Below are positions 20,893 to 31,507 of a stretch of 64,000 nt of DNA, one piece after another. The position numbers and the translations under genes were made by a program. The DNA comes from Arachis hypogaea (lineage: Eukaryota; Streptophyta; Magnoliopsida; Fabales; Fabaceae), in assembly GCF_003086295.3 (NCBI RefSeq), contig NC_092044.1, positions 76,718,024 to 76,782,023 of the forward strand, in the 5' to 3' direction. The notes under the pieces were generated by a model. That model made no database searches and had not been told where the DNA came from. It saw only the letters and a program-made list of their open reading frames with translations. Positions within the stretch are counted from its first letter, which is position 1. The number at the start of each line of letters is the position of its first letter.

Positions 20893-22546
20893 TGATGAGC
20901 GGATAATTTATACGCTTTTTGGCATTATTTTTAGGTAGTTTTTAGTAAGTTCAAGCTACTTTTAGGGATGTTTTCATTAGTTTTTATGTTAAATTCACAT
21001 TTCTGGACTTTACTATGAGTTTGTGTGTTTTTCTGTGATTTCAGGTAATTTCTGGCTGAAATTGAGGGACTTGAGCAAAACTCTGAAAAAGGCTGACAGA
21101 AGGACTGCTGATGCTGTTGGAATCTGACCTCCCTGCACTCGAAATGGATTTTCTGGAGCTACAGAACTCCAATTGGAGCGCTCTCAACGGCGTTGGAAAG
21201 TAGACATCCAGAGCTTTCCAGAAATATATAATAGTCCATACTTTATTTGAGAATTGATGACATAACTTGGCATTGAACGCCAAGTACATGCTGCTGTCTG
21301 GAGTTAAACGCCAGAAGAACGTCATGATCCGGAGTTGAACGCCCAAAACACGCTATAACTTGGAGTTCAACTCCAATAAACGCCTCAGCTCGTGGATAGA
21401 TCAAGCTCAGCCCAAACATACCCCAAGTGGGCCCCGGAAGTGAATTTATGCATCAATTACTTACTCATGTAAACCCTAGTAGCTAGTTTATTATAAATAG
21501 GACTTTTTACTAGTGTATTAGACATCTCTGGACGCCTAGTCCTTAGACCATGGGGGCTGGCCATTCGGCCATGCCTGAACCTTTTACTTATGTATTTTTA
21601 ACGGTGGAGTTTCTACACACCATAGATTAAGGGTGTGGAGCTCTGTTGTACCTCAAGTTTCAATACAATTACTATTATTTTCTATTCAATTCTCTTTTAT
21701 TCCTATTCTAAGATATTCGTTGCACTTCAACTTGATGAATGTGATGATCCGTGACACTCATCATCATTCTCACCTATGAACGCGCGTGATTGACAACCAC
21801 TTCTGTTCTACTCTAGGCCGGGCGCATATCTCTTAGATTCCCCAACAGAATCTTCGTGGTATAAGCTAGATAGATGGCGGTATTCATGAGAATCCGGAAA
21901 GTCTAAACCTTGTCTATGGTATTCCGAGTAGGATTCTGGGATTGGATGACTGTGACGAGCTTCAAACTCCTGAAGGCTGGGCGTTAGTGACAGACGCAAA
22001 AGAATCAAGGGATTCTATTCCAACCTGATTGAGAACCGACAGATGATTAGCCGTGCTGTGACAGAGCATAGGACCATTTTCACTGAGAGGATGGGATGTA
22101 GCCATTGACAACGGTGATGCCCTACATACATCTTGCCATGGAAAGGAGTAAGAAGGATTGGATGAATGTAATAAGAAAGTAGAGATTCAAGAGGAGCACA
22201 GCATCTCCATACGCCTATCTGAAATTCCCACCATTAATTTACATAAGTATTTCTATCTTAGTTTATTTATCTTTATTTTCTATTTATTCCATTAATCAAA
22301 TTTAAACTAATAATCCAATTATACTTGAATCCGCCTAACTGAGATTTACAAGGTGACCATAGCTTGCTTCATACCAACAATCTCTGTGGTATCGACCCTT
22401 ACTCACGTAAGGTATTACTTGGACGACCCAGTACACTTGCTGGCTAGTTGAACGGAGTTGTGTCCACACATAGCAAAGAGCCATAATAATGATTCCATAC
22501 AACAATAAGGAATACTACATTGATGTGATCACAATTTCGTCCACCA
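20893..22546 (+). repeat. LTR of element D
   Basis: It begins TGATGAGCGGATAATTTATA and ends CGTCCACCA, as in A. U3 hairpin TGGAAAG (21194-21200) with CTTTCCA (21214-21220), then ATATATAATAG. Its GGCGTT/AACGCC words are at 21265-21345. Before the end, about 75 bases (near 22455-22525) differ completely from A, a local replacement. Confidence 0.9.
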
Positions 22547-22552
22547 AGTTTT

Positions 22553-22570
22553 TGGCACCGTTGCCAGGGA
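22553..22570 (+). other. Primer binding site of D, two changes
   Basis: TGGCACCGTTGCCAGGGA: the tRNA-Asp site with two G-to-A type changes relative to A. Confidence 0.85.
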
Positions 22571-22989
22571 TTGTTCGAGTATGGACAACTGACGGTTCAT
22601 CTTGTTGCTCAGATTAGGTAATTTTCTTTTCAAAAATTTTTCAAAAATCTTTTTCAAAATTTTTCTTTTCTTTTTCGTTTTTCCAAACTTTATTTTCGAA
22701 AAAAATTAATAAAAATCCAGAAAAAATTAATAAAATCATAAAAATCAAAAATATTTTGTGTTTCTTGTTTGAGTCTTGAGTCAATTTTTAAGTTTGGTGT
22801 CAATTGCATGCTTTAAAAATTTTTCTTACATTTTTTTCGAAAATTTATGCATTCATAGTGTTCTTCATGATCTTCAAGTTGTTCTTGATAAGTCCTCTTG
22901 TTTGATCTTGATGTTTTCTTGTTTTGTGTTGTTTGTTGTTTTTCATATGCATTTTTTGTTTGTTAGAGTCCAAGGGAAATTCTTTTGTA

Positions 22990-23719
22990 TCCCCTTTATT
23001 CAAATACTGAATTAATTTTTTTTAAATGCACATGGTAATTCAATTATTTTGATTTCACATGAGCATGCTTCCCAAAAATTTTATTTTGAATTATTTCATT
23101 CTTTTCAGCTTCCTACCCTTTGTTTTTATCATCCATGTTCCCAATAGGTTTTCCACACTTAAACAATTATACAATTTCTATCTTAAGCTAACCAAGGATT
23201 CAACTTGGGATTTTAAATTTGTTTTTCTGCTGAAGGCTAGTGTTGTGGTTTATAGAATAAGAAGGAATTAAAGGCTCAAGGGGGCTAACAAGGGTGATGT
23301 AAAAGGTAGGCTAATTTTGGGATAAGTGAGTTAGAATCAAACAATGGCCTCAATCATATGCAAGCATGTAAATATATTAAATATTGGACATATAGAATGG
23401 AACAAAGCAAATATTACAATTATAGAGAAGAAAACACACAAGAATAAAAATTTATGGTTAAATAATGTAACCATATAAATAAGCTCAAAATCTCACAGGT
23501 TGTGTGTTCTTTGGCTCAAAAACCATATTCCAAATACAACTTCAAAACAAGTTTAACACAAAATTTTCAATTTAAATTAGTGAAATACTATAAAAATTTC
23601 TTGAAAAAGAAAATATTTCTTCAAGCAAGTGGTAAAATATGCACAAAATCAAATAAATATGCAAATGTAACAACTAGCTACAAAGAAAATTTAAACATTG
23701 GTGTTGAGACAAGAAAGTA
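22990..23719 (-). other. 3' internal region of C, no gene
   Basis: AT-rich, no supported ORF. In minus sense it has TTTAAGTGTGG at about 23162-23150, which resembles the AAGTTTGGTGT boxes of the other families. Confidence 0.45.
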
Positions 23720-23896
23720 CTAACCCATGGAGATCGTGTCGACCTTCCCACACTTAAAGATTGCACCGTCCTCGATGCATGCTAAGATGTACAAGTGGAT
23801 GGGCTGCTCCAACTGATGCCTTTCTCCAAAGATTGTGCAGGTGGACTTGTTTGTCTTCCCATTAAGAAGCTTTTCCTCTCCCTTCGTGGTGGCCAT
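23720..23896 (-). CDS. Small unidentified ORF in C
   Basis: The ATG at 23896 gives 58 residues starting MATTKGEEKLLNGKTNKS, with QLEQPIHLYILACIEDG in the middle. It occupies the ORF3 position (after the hairpin and palindrome array). I do not recognise the family. It is hydrophilic at the start and has no membrane segment. TTTAAGTGTGG lies inside its 3' part. It could be the stump of a larger ORF3 analogue or chance; low confidence. Confidence 0.35.
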   Translation of the reverse strand: MATTKGEEKLLNGKTNKSTCTIFGERHQLEQPIHLYILACIEDGAIFKCGKVDTISMG

Positions 23897-24455
23897 CCTG
23901 AAAGAAGAGGGAAAAGAAGAAAAATAACCCAAAAATAAAGATAGAAAATAAATAAAATATGGGTATTAATGCCAGATAATAAGGGTCTCAATTACATGGT
24001 AGCTACAACATGCAAGTGAGAAAACAGTAGAAGTACATGGCAAAGCAAGAGTGCAAAAATTTGCAACAATGGGAAAGAGAGTGCAAGATAATATAAATTC
24101 ATGTCAATGCAAAATTAATACAAATATCATAAAAGAATAGCATTGACTTAAAAAATATTACCCAACAGTGTAAAACAAGTAACTGAGTACCAAAATAATA
24201 CCAGAAAAGACACAACAGTTGAATATGAACAAGTAACACCAATGAAAAAATTAATAAATTTAGAAAATAAAATAAAAATATGCACAAAATTAAAATGCAA
24301 TGGAAGAAAGTATGCAAATAAATTAAATAAAATAGAATGGAGGTGAAAAAGATGAGAAGAAGAAAGTAAGAAAAGGAAGAAGAAGGAAGAAAAGAAATAA
24401 GAAAGGAAGAAAAGAATTAGGTATAGGGAAGAGAAGATAAGATATTTGGCTGCGT
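23897..24455 (-). other. A/T-rich spacer in C
   Basis: Purine-rich on the plus strand (AAGAAGAAGG runs near 24350-24420). No gene seen. Confidence 0.5.
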
Positions 24456-25020
24456 TGAAAAAGTTGTGCGGCGCAAGCGACGCGGACGCGTGGGGGACGC
24501 GGTCGCGCGACTGGCACTTACATTAATCGACGCGGTCGCGTCGGTCACGCAGACGCGTGACTCAGGTTATGCTACTGGCGCGAGGGCAGCCTCGCGCTCG
24601 CACAACTCTCTGTTCGAATTTTTATTTTTGCCAAATTTGGGGTGACGCGATCGCGTGGGGCATGCAATCGTGTGAGTGGGCTTGAGAAGGGAATGACGCG
24701 GACGCGTCGGCGACGCGGTCGCGTGATAGAGATTGTGCGTCCAGCACCAATCCAGCACCACTCTCGCACAATAATTTGTTGTGCACCCTTTGTACGTCGA
24801 AAATTAGGGAACGCGGCCGCGTGGGTCACGCGGTCGCGTGGGAGGCCATTATTCCCATGTGACGCGGACGCGTGGGGGACACAGTTGCGTGGGATGATTT
24901 GTGCCACTGGCACGCCTCCAGCCACGCTCTCGCGTGACTCTCTGTTCGATTTCTCTTCTCACAACGCACATGGTGACGCGGACGCGTCAGCGACGCTGCC
25001 GCGTCGCGTGCGTGTTTTGT
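24456..25020 (-). repeat. GC-rich array of GACGCGGACGCGT words (C)
   Basis: About a dozen words of the types GACGCGGACGCGT, GGACGCGGTCGCGT and TGACGCGATCGCGTG, alternating with 15-60 bases of ordinary sequence. Each is nearly self-complementary around CGCG. The composition is strikingly above the AT-rich background. Similar words occur in S1 (12470-12550), C's 5' LTR (27920-27950) and K (52480-52610). Confidence 0.85.
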
Positions 25021-25165
25021 TTTGTTTTTTTTTTAATAATGCACTATGCAGAATGCAATGCTAATATGAATGTTATGCAAAATTCCAGGGTCAATACAAT
25101 AAAATAAAATAAAACTCGAAAACAAATAAAACTAGATAAAAATGAAAAAGAAACGATCATACCAT

Positions 25166-25203
25166 GGTGGGTTGTCTCCCACCTAGCACTTTTAGTTAAC
25201 GTC
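25166..25203 (-). promoter_or_regulatory. Post-ORF hairpin (C)
   Basis: In minus sense: GACGTTAACTAAAAGTGCTA, then GGTGGG-AGACAA-CCCACC (25183 to 25166). The GAC starts 29 bases after the TAA of the long ORF (25233-25235). Both arms differ from A, B and G in a way that keeps pairing. Confidence 0.7.
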
Positions 25204-25232
25204 CTTAAGTTGGACATTGGTTGAGCTTCCTG

Positions 25233-26797
25233 TTATGGAGGCTTATGTTTAAATTCATCCAGAAATCTCCACCAATGCTTGGAATGCCAATAGCCTCCGG
25301 GGTCCCAAACTAGGCATGTAAATCTTTTGAGCAGCTTCAAACAAATTTTCAGGCTCCCGGGATGACGAATGTCAGGATAGGATCCATAATCCCAAGCTTT
25401 GGTTCCAAATCCGCTTTCGTTTTGATCTATACTTTTCCATCCGGGCGGTTTGGAAATTAGATTCTCACCAAGATGACCAAACATTTTCCGAGATCCATTT
25501 GATTGAACATGATACCAATCCGTGTACTTCGAGTTGAAGCATGGAACCTTATTGAACCTTGTATACCAGCTCTGAGTGCGAGCCATTTCCTTTTTACTCT
25601 TAAAGCCGCAGAGAACTCTAAGCTGGCCATCTGTTTCAAGTAAACCATATTCAAGTGGAAAAATAAAGATAAGAGTCAAGGATTTTACTCACTTGAAGTC
25701 TGTGTTGGTTGGTAGTGGCCTTGGGGTCAGTGTTTCCAGTGGTTCGGCAAGATCTATTCACTTGTGGTCTTCAGTGGATTCCTCCACTTCCTTACAAACC
25801 TTTTCCATTCCAGCCATGTTCTGGTCAAAGTCTTCCATATCTTCCTCATCACTTGAGTCATAAATAGGAGGTTGAGAAAAGTTGACCCCTGCATCATCTT
25901 CATATTCACTTGGGGAAGATTCTTCTGTCTCAGAGAATTCACTCGCGGCTACAAGTTCATCACTCGGAGAACAGGACTCGTGATCATTATCATCAAGGAA
26001 ACTTGCGTCCTGGGTTATTCCGTCCAGTTCTTCATAAGATATTTACATTGGAGGCGGTGCAAAATCCTCCTCAGCGTCAATTGTAGCATCCTCGACAGAG
26101 TCTTCCATGACTCTGTGTTCCCTAGGAGGTTCAGCATCTCCTAAATCTTCAACCAACTCTTCTTCTTCTACAATGACAGCGTCCTCTACTTGTTCCAGTA
26201 CGAAGTTATGCTCTATGCTGTCCACTGGAGTCTCTTGTGTCTTCTTCACAATACATTTTTTATTAGATTCTCCACATGAAGCCATGGGGGTCTGTTGAGT
26301 AGCTGAACGTCTGGAAGATAGTTGATTTACTGCTTGCTCCAGTTGATGAAGGGTTGCATTAAATTGGTTTAATGATTCTTCGAGGCGAACCTGTGATTCT
26401 GGCTTTGATGGATATGGGCATAGTGTATGGGGGAGTGGTGGTTCTTGGGAGTAATTAGATTGGTGTTGGGGTGGATAAGGATCATGTGGTAGTGAATGGT
26501 GAAAAGAAGCTTGTGAGTGTGGTGGTTCGAAGTTATGTCGAGAGGATGGTCTATGAGCACAGGGTGGGGCTTGTTGGTAGCTACTAGGCGGTCCACCAAA
26601 TCTTTCAGCTGGGTATGCATTGTAGAATGGTCGTTGTCCATGATATCTTGGAGGGTGTTGTTGCCTAAAGGGTTGATTAGATCCTCTTGGCTCCATCCAT
26701 CCTTAATTAGTCTGACCTTGATGCATATTCCTACTGTGGTTTCTATTTCCTTCAACAAAGTTAGAACCAAACTCAAAGCGAGAGGGGTGAGAATTCA
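25233..26797 (-). pseudogene. Long unidentified ORF of C (gag-like position), five stops
   Basis: One frame runs from ATG 26797 (MNSHPSRFEFGSNF) to TAA 25233-25235, about 520 codons, interrupted only by stops at 26703, 26043 and two TGA codons between 25780 and 25680 plus the end. The N-terminal half is rich in P, Q, H and Y (SYQQAPPCAHRPSSRHNFEP) with a short coiled segment (LNQFNATLHQLEQAVNQLSS). The middle is acidic (VEEEELVEDLGDAE; DSSDEEDMEDF). The C-terminal 150 residues are Trp- and Gly-rich (FNKVPCFNSKYTDWYHV; CLVWDPGGYWHSKHWW). I do not know this family; no zinc knuckle, protease or RT motif is seen. Its place after the primer site suggests a structural protein. Confidence 0.6.
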
Positions 26798-26912
26798 TAG
26801 TAGTTATCAGAAAGAAGGGGGAAAAAGGAGAAACAAATAAACAAGTAAAAGAAAAATATTTTGTTTTTGAAAAATATTTACAATAACCAATAATAAGGCA
26901 CACGTTTGCAAT

Positions 26913-26930
26913 TCCCCGGCAACGGCGCCA
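26913..26930 (-). other. Primer binding site of C
   Basis: The reverse complement reads TGGCGCCGTTGCCGGGGA, a perfect tRNA-Asp site, 3 bases from the 5' LTR end. Confidence 0.92.
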
Positions 26931-26933
26931 TTT

Positions 26934-28392
26934 TGATGAGAGAACTTTTGCGTGGTCTAGAATTCAGAATAGATTCCCGTTGCAAGTATAGCTTCTAAAC
27001 CAACAAAAGTCCTTTCATACAAATGATTTGGTTGTCACAAGTAACAAACCCCTTTTTAAAATTAATAACCGAGTATTTAAACCTCGGGTCGTCTTTTCAA
27101 GGAATTGCAGGGAGGTATGTTCTTATTATTGGTTATAAATTTGTAAATTGGGGTTCTGGAGTTTGGGCAATGGGCACAGGTATATTTTCAAAGAAATAAA
27201 AACAAATAAATAATTGTAAAATAAACTCTTGGCATGGTATAAGAACTGGAAGTCCTATCCTAATTATTCTTATCAATTGTGATGAGAATTGGATTTTTCT
27301 CCCACTTTGTTAACCTCTAACTATGAAGGTAAGTTAAGTGGATGAATTAATTTTGATTCCTCAGGTCCTAGTCTTTCCTTGGGAAAGGCTAGAGTTATTG
27401 GAACTTGAATTAATGAAATGAAGAAATCCAATTTTCAATCAACAATGAGTTTGATAACTCTAGAGTCACCAATTAATCAACCAAAGCCAAGAATGTAGAA
27501 AGCTAAATTAAAATCATAAATATCTGGAATACCTCAAATCATTCAAAGCAGTAAAATCTAACATGAAAAATATTCATAAGCCAATTGGGCAACATAAATC
27601 AAACATAAATAAAAGTATTAAAATATATCAAAGTAGAAGAGAAATCAAAATAAAGGAATATTGAACCTGATATGAAGAGCTAAATTAAATCCTAATTTCT
27701 AAAAATCCTACCTAAATGCTAAGAGAGAGGAGAGAACCTCTCTCTCTAAAAACTACATCTAAAACTATAAAAAGTGAATTATGAGAGCATGATTATGAAT
27801 GGATGCAATCCCTCTATTTTATAGCCTCTAATATGAGTTTTCTGGACCAAAAAATGGGTCGAAAAGAGCCTAGAAATCGCTGGAGAAGAAATCTACCACG
27901 CTGGTTTTTCGTCACTGAGATGCGGCCGTATGGAGCACGTGGTCGCGTCGCCTAGCCTCAGAGAAACTATGGCATATTATATGTCAAATCAAAGCCCCGG
28001 ACGTTAGCTTTCCAATGCAACTGGAACCTCGTCGTTTGGACCTCTGTAGCTAAAGTTATATCCGTTTGAGTGCAAAGAGGTCAGGCTAGATAGCTTAACA
28101 ACTTCTTCAACTTCTTGTATTCCTTCCACTTTTGCATGCTTCCTTTCCATCCTCCAAGCCATTCCTGCCCTATAATATCTGAAAACACTTAACACACATG
28201 TCAAGGCATCTAATGGTAATAAGAGAGGATTAGTAATAAGCAAATATAAGATCAAAGAAGCATGTTTTCAATCATAGCACAAAATCAGGAAGGAAAATGT
28301 AAAACATGCGAATTGTATGAATAAGTGAGTAAAGAGTTGATAAAAACCACTCAATTGAGTATAAGATAAACCATAAAAATAGTGGTTTATCA
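26934..28392 (-). repeat. 5' LTR of element C
   Basis: In minus sense it starts TGATAAACCACTATTTTTATG (with GATAAACCA/TGGTTTATC pairing) at 28392 and ends CTCTCATCA at 26934, 1459 bp. It contains the shared U3 block (GAGCTACAGAGGTCC, near 28050-28030) and a few GACGCG-like words. Confidence 0.92.
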
Positions 28393-28397
28393 AATAT

Positions 28398-30045
28398 CCG
28401 TCCAGAAAATAGTAGTACTCATGTCCTGCCAATCTTTCAAGCATTTGGTCCATGAAGGGCAGGGGAAAGTGATCCTTTCGGGTGGCTTCATTAAGTTTCC
28501 AGTAGTCAATGCACATACGCCATCCGGTTACTGTCCTTGTGGGTATCAATTTATTCTTCTCATTTGCCACCACAGTGATTCCTCCCTTCTTAGGAACTAC
28601 TTGCACTGGGCTTACCCAAGAGCTGTATGAGATGGGGTAGATTACCCCTGCTTGCCACAATTTTAACACTTCTTTCTGAACCACTTCATTCATAGTTGGG
28701 TTCAGCCTCCTTTGTTGCTGTCTTGAGGGTTTGGCATCCTCTTCAAGTAAGATTTTGTGCATGCACATTGAAGGACTGATCCCCTTTAAATTTGAAAGTG
28801 TCCAGCCTATGGCATCCTTGTGTTGTCTTAGCACTTGGATAAGTTCCTCTTCTTGTTCCTTACTCAGACTTGCATTTATGATCACTGGATGAGTATTGTT
28901 GGCACCCAGATATGCATATTTCAAGCTGGGTGGTAAGGATTTCAGCTCTAGTTTTGGTGACTCTACATCCTTGTTGTCTGTGGTAGTTGGCATGATTGAG
29001 TTCCTCATGGTTGCTTGTGGTAGTTCTCCATTTGGTGCTTGTTTCAGCTCAATGCTTTCTCCACATTGTTCTTCTTCCATGACTTCTTGAACTGTTTGTT
29101 CCATGGTGTCCACCAGCATACATTCTCCTATAGGTTCCTTGTGGTAACTCATTGCTTTAAAGACGTTGAAGACCATTTTCTCTTCATGCAATCTCAAGAC
29201 TAGTTCCCCTTTCTGCACATCAATGATGGCTCCAGCAGTAGCTAGAAATGGTCTTCCTAGAATAATTGATGTGTTGGCCTCTTCTTCCATGTCCAGCATA
29301 ATGAAATCAGCAGGGAAGATGAATTCTCCTACTTTCACTAACAAGTCTTCCACCACCCCATGTGGATACTTAAATGTTCTGTCAGCCAATTGGAGTGCCA
29401 TTTTTGTTGGCTTGGCTTCCTCAATCTTTATCCTTCTCATCATAGTTAGGGACATATGGTTTATACTAGCTCCCAAATTACACAAAGCTTTCTCAATAGT
29501 AATGTCCCCTATGATGCAGGGGATTTGAAAACTCCCTGGGTCTTTTAGCTTTTGAGGCAACTTCTTTTGTATGATAGTGTTGCATTCCTCAGTCAGTACT
29601 ATGGTTTCTTTTGCCTCCCAGTTCCTTTTTTTAGTTATAAGCTCCTTTAAGAACTTGGCATAGAATGGCATTTGTTCTAATGCCTCAGCAAACGGTATAT
29701 TGATTTGGAGCTTCTTGAAGATCTCTAGGAACTTAGAGAATTGGCCATCCTTCCAATCTTTTCTCATTCTTTGTGGGTATGGTGCCTTTGGCACATAAGG
29801 CTTCAAGACTGGTTTAGGTGGAGGTGAAGCTGGGGTCTCCCTTTCATCCTCGTTCCCATGTTTTGATGCGACATCTTCATGATTATCTTTGCTTGAGGTT
29901 CCTTCCTCTACAATCTTCCTACTTCTTAGAGTTATGGCTTTATATTCCCCTCTTGGATTAGCCATGGTATCACTGGAAAATGTGTGTGTGGAAAGTGGGA
30001 TTTGCTTGGACAAGATGCCCACTTGTGCTTCCAACTTTGAGATTT
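28398..30045 (-). pseudogene. B gag end, protease and RT N-half (long open stretch)
   Basis: From 30034 to the C insertion there is one uninterrupted frame of about 545 codons. It has the Gag end (KLEAQVGILSKQ), a Pro-rich linker, KLPQKLKDPGSFQIPC, the protease site KALCNLGASINHMS, LGRPFLATAGAIIDV, then RT: MCMHKILLEEDAKP, WVSPVQVVPKKGG, RTVTGWRMCIDYWKLN, ARKDHFPLPFMDQMLERLAG-like and YYFLDGY at the break. In the protease the catalytic Asp of DLGA is Asn (codon near 29483), so it would be inactive even though the frame is open. Beyond 30034 a TAA and the junction with E end it. Confidence 0.88.
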
Positions 30046-30242
30046 AAACAAAAGGATTCTCACCAGGAGACAAAGTGAAGCTGATTTATCAATAGTTGGA
30101 AACACCTCCACATCCTTCTGAATACTACACTGTCAGCAAGATCCTCTTGTTGGAGCACATAGATATCATCAAACAAGACACTGGAAGGAAGCTTACAGTG
30201 AGAGGAGACAAATTGAGGCACTATGATCATCAACCTCCGTAA
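30046..30242 (+). pseudogene. Integrase C-terminal end of E
   Basis: The frame ends DIIKQDTGRKLTVRGDKLRH then YDHQPP and TAA at 30240-30242. This matches the last 25 residues of B's integrase ([17 protein letters not shown]). Only the tail remains. Confidence 0.65.
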
Positions 30243-30254
30243 CAGAGAACAACC

Positions 30255-30301
30255 GTCAAGCTAGTGACGATAAAAGAGCACTTCATGGGAGGTAGCCAAT
30301 G
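30255..30301 (+). promoter_or_regulatory. Post-pol hairpin (E), partly decayed
   Basis: GTCAAGCTAGTGACGATAAA, AGAGCACTT, then CATGGG-AGGTAG-CCAATG. The GAC starts exactly 23 bases after the stop. The stem has lost pairs compared with the other five copies. Confidence 0.6.
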
Positions 30302-30423
30302 TTTAGCATTTTTCAATTCCTATTTGACTGTTAATAATAAATGCTTTCCTATCATGAATTCAGACATCCATAAACAATTTGATATTGCACTTGGCATTTT
30401 CATGAAGCATATGATCAACTCCT

Positions 30424-30860
30424 AAGTTTGGTGTGCTTAGAGGCACCCTAAGATGATTTTCGAGCATGATGAACATATAGACATCTTAGGATATCTACTC
30501 AAGCATTTTCTTGAAGAATATAGCCAAAAATTAAGTTTGGTGTTCCACATATGCTATAAGCTTGAAGGATGAGAATCAAATTGCTTAAAAGTCTTGAATT
30601 TCATGATAAGTGATCCATGCCCTGCATTGTTTTGAGTTTATGTTTGAAAGTAGATAATAAAGTAGTCCTCATGATAATTGAATCAAAGGTGATAAGGATT
30701 TAATTGAAATCTTGCATGAAACATATGGTGAACAACAAGTTTGGTGTGCAAGGCACCTAGGATGATGCATAAGGCTCATAATATATACATCCTAGGAATT
30801 GAATCTAATTCCTTGTACCACATGACCAAACACTAAGTTTGGTGTTCACATATGTCACAT
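30424..30860 (+). repeat. Old tandem duplication with boxes and paired inverted repeats (E)
   Basis: Two diverged units about 313 bases apart each hold AAGTTTGGTGTGC, then an inverted repeat, then AAGTTTGGTGTTC (boxes at 30424, 30533, 30737 and 30835). In unit 1 the inverted repeat is CCTAAGATG (30447-30455) with CATCTTAGG (30482-30490). In unit 2 it is CCTAGGATG (30756-30764) with CATCCTAGG (30788-30796). No ORF. Confidence 0.7.
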
Positions 30861-31507
30861 GCACACTTGCAAGAAGTCAAGTTGGTTTTTGATTTATGAG
30901 GAGTACTTAGTTTCTTGTTTACTTTGTCAATTAGTGAAAATTTAAAAGTTGGTTCCCACATTTAACTTTTTGCTGCCACCAATTTGATTCAATTCGTGTT
31001 TCCTTAATTTGGATAGGAACATGGAGGAAGGGATTGATAGAGAGGACAAGTCAAGCAAAAAGGGTTCGGCTACTCTAGTCACATGTTCTTGGAAATTGCT
31101 CCTTGGAAGGCGCAACCTTGCATACAGTGGGTAGCTAGGTGTGTCATAAGAACACCTTGATAACCGAACCTACCAACCTCATAAAGAAGCAATCTTTGTC
31201 TCCATTAATCTTGCATGCACACCCTTCATTTCCACTATATCAAATGAATCCTCACCATCCATTTCTTCACCACCTTTCTTTATAAGTAACTCCACTGAGT
31301 TTGGACTTCATACTCAAAGCTACACTTGCTTGCAACCATTATTCACTTCTTGTGTTCTTTTGATCACCTTTATACTTCTTTGCTCAATCATTTCTTGTTT
31401 TCATTTACCTTCACTCTTAAGATACACTCTCATTCTCTCTTACACAAGCCATTCTCGCTACTCTTCCCTATTCCTTCTTTCTCTTCTATTCGGCTAATTT
31501 CAAACCA
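30861..31507 (+). other. Spacer upstream of E ORF3
   Basis: CT-rich towards the ATG, no gene seen; analogous to the region just before ORF3 in A and B. Confidence 0.5.

Larger units (their letters stand above)
20893..22990 (+). mobile_element. Element D: FIDEL-like 5' LTR plus leader, 3' truncated
   Basis: A complete LTR (20893-22546), a mutated primer site and about 420 bases of leader are present. After about 22965-22990 the sequence no longer follows A's leader and becomes C internal sequence. There is no second LTR or gag. D therefore inserted in C's 3' LTR, and a later deletion removed D's 3' part together with most of that LTR. The exact right end is uncertain by some tens of bases. 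Confidence 0.8.
20734..28392 (-). mobile_element. Element C: non-autonomous LTR retrotransposon in B's RT
   Basis: It is flanked by perfect AATAT duplications (20729-20733 and 28393-28397). The 5' LTR is at the right (26934-28392), followed leftwards by a tRNA-Asp primer site, one long gag-like ORF, the hairpin, a GC-rich array, a small ORF, and a 3' LTR of which only 159 bases remain. No protease, RT or integrase is recognisable. D and a deletion removed the rest of its 3' LTR and its PPT. S1 is another copy of the same LTR family. Confidence 0.9.
508..30045 (-). mobile_element. Element B: Athila-like Ty3/gypsy retrotransposon, 5' end lost
   Basis: On the minus strand the order is gag end, protease and RT (30045 to 28398), insertion C, RT to integrase (20733 to 18404), post-pol hairpin, ORF3 (17315 to 15754), PPT-like box (14830 on) and 3' LTR (14829 to 508). 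A (1069-11426) and S1 (12026-13520) lie inside its LTR and C inside its RT. Removing C brings an interrupted RT back into register at the AATAT duplication, which proves 20733 and 28393 were adjacent. The 5' LTR, primer site and most of gag are missing: at about 30045 the sequence jumps to plus-strand element E. No TSD can be checked. Confidence 0.88.

Noticed and set aside
24456..25064. ORFs of 117-140 residues in the GC-rich stretch
   Set aside because: They arise on both strands from the GACGCG word array; composition and periodicity explain them.
25233..26797. A host protein-coding gene
   Set aside because: It lies between a retrotransposon primer site and the post-ORF hairpin within exact LTR/TSD boundaries, and has in-frame stops.
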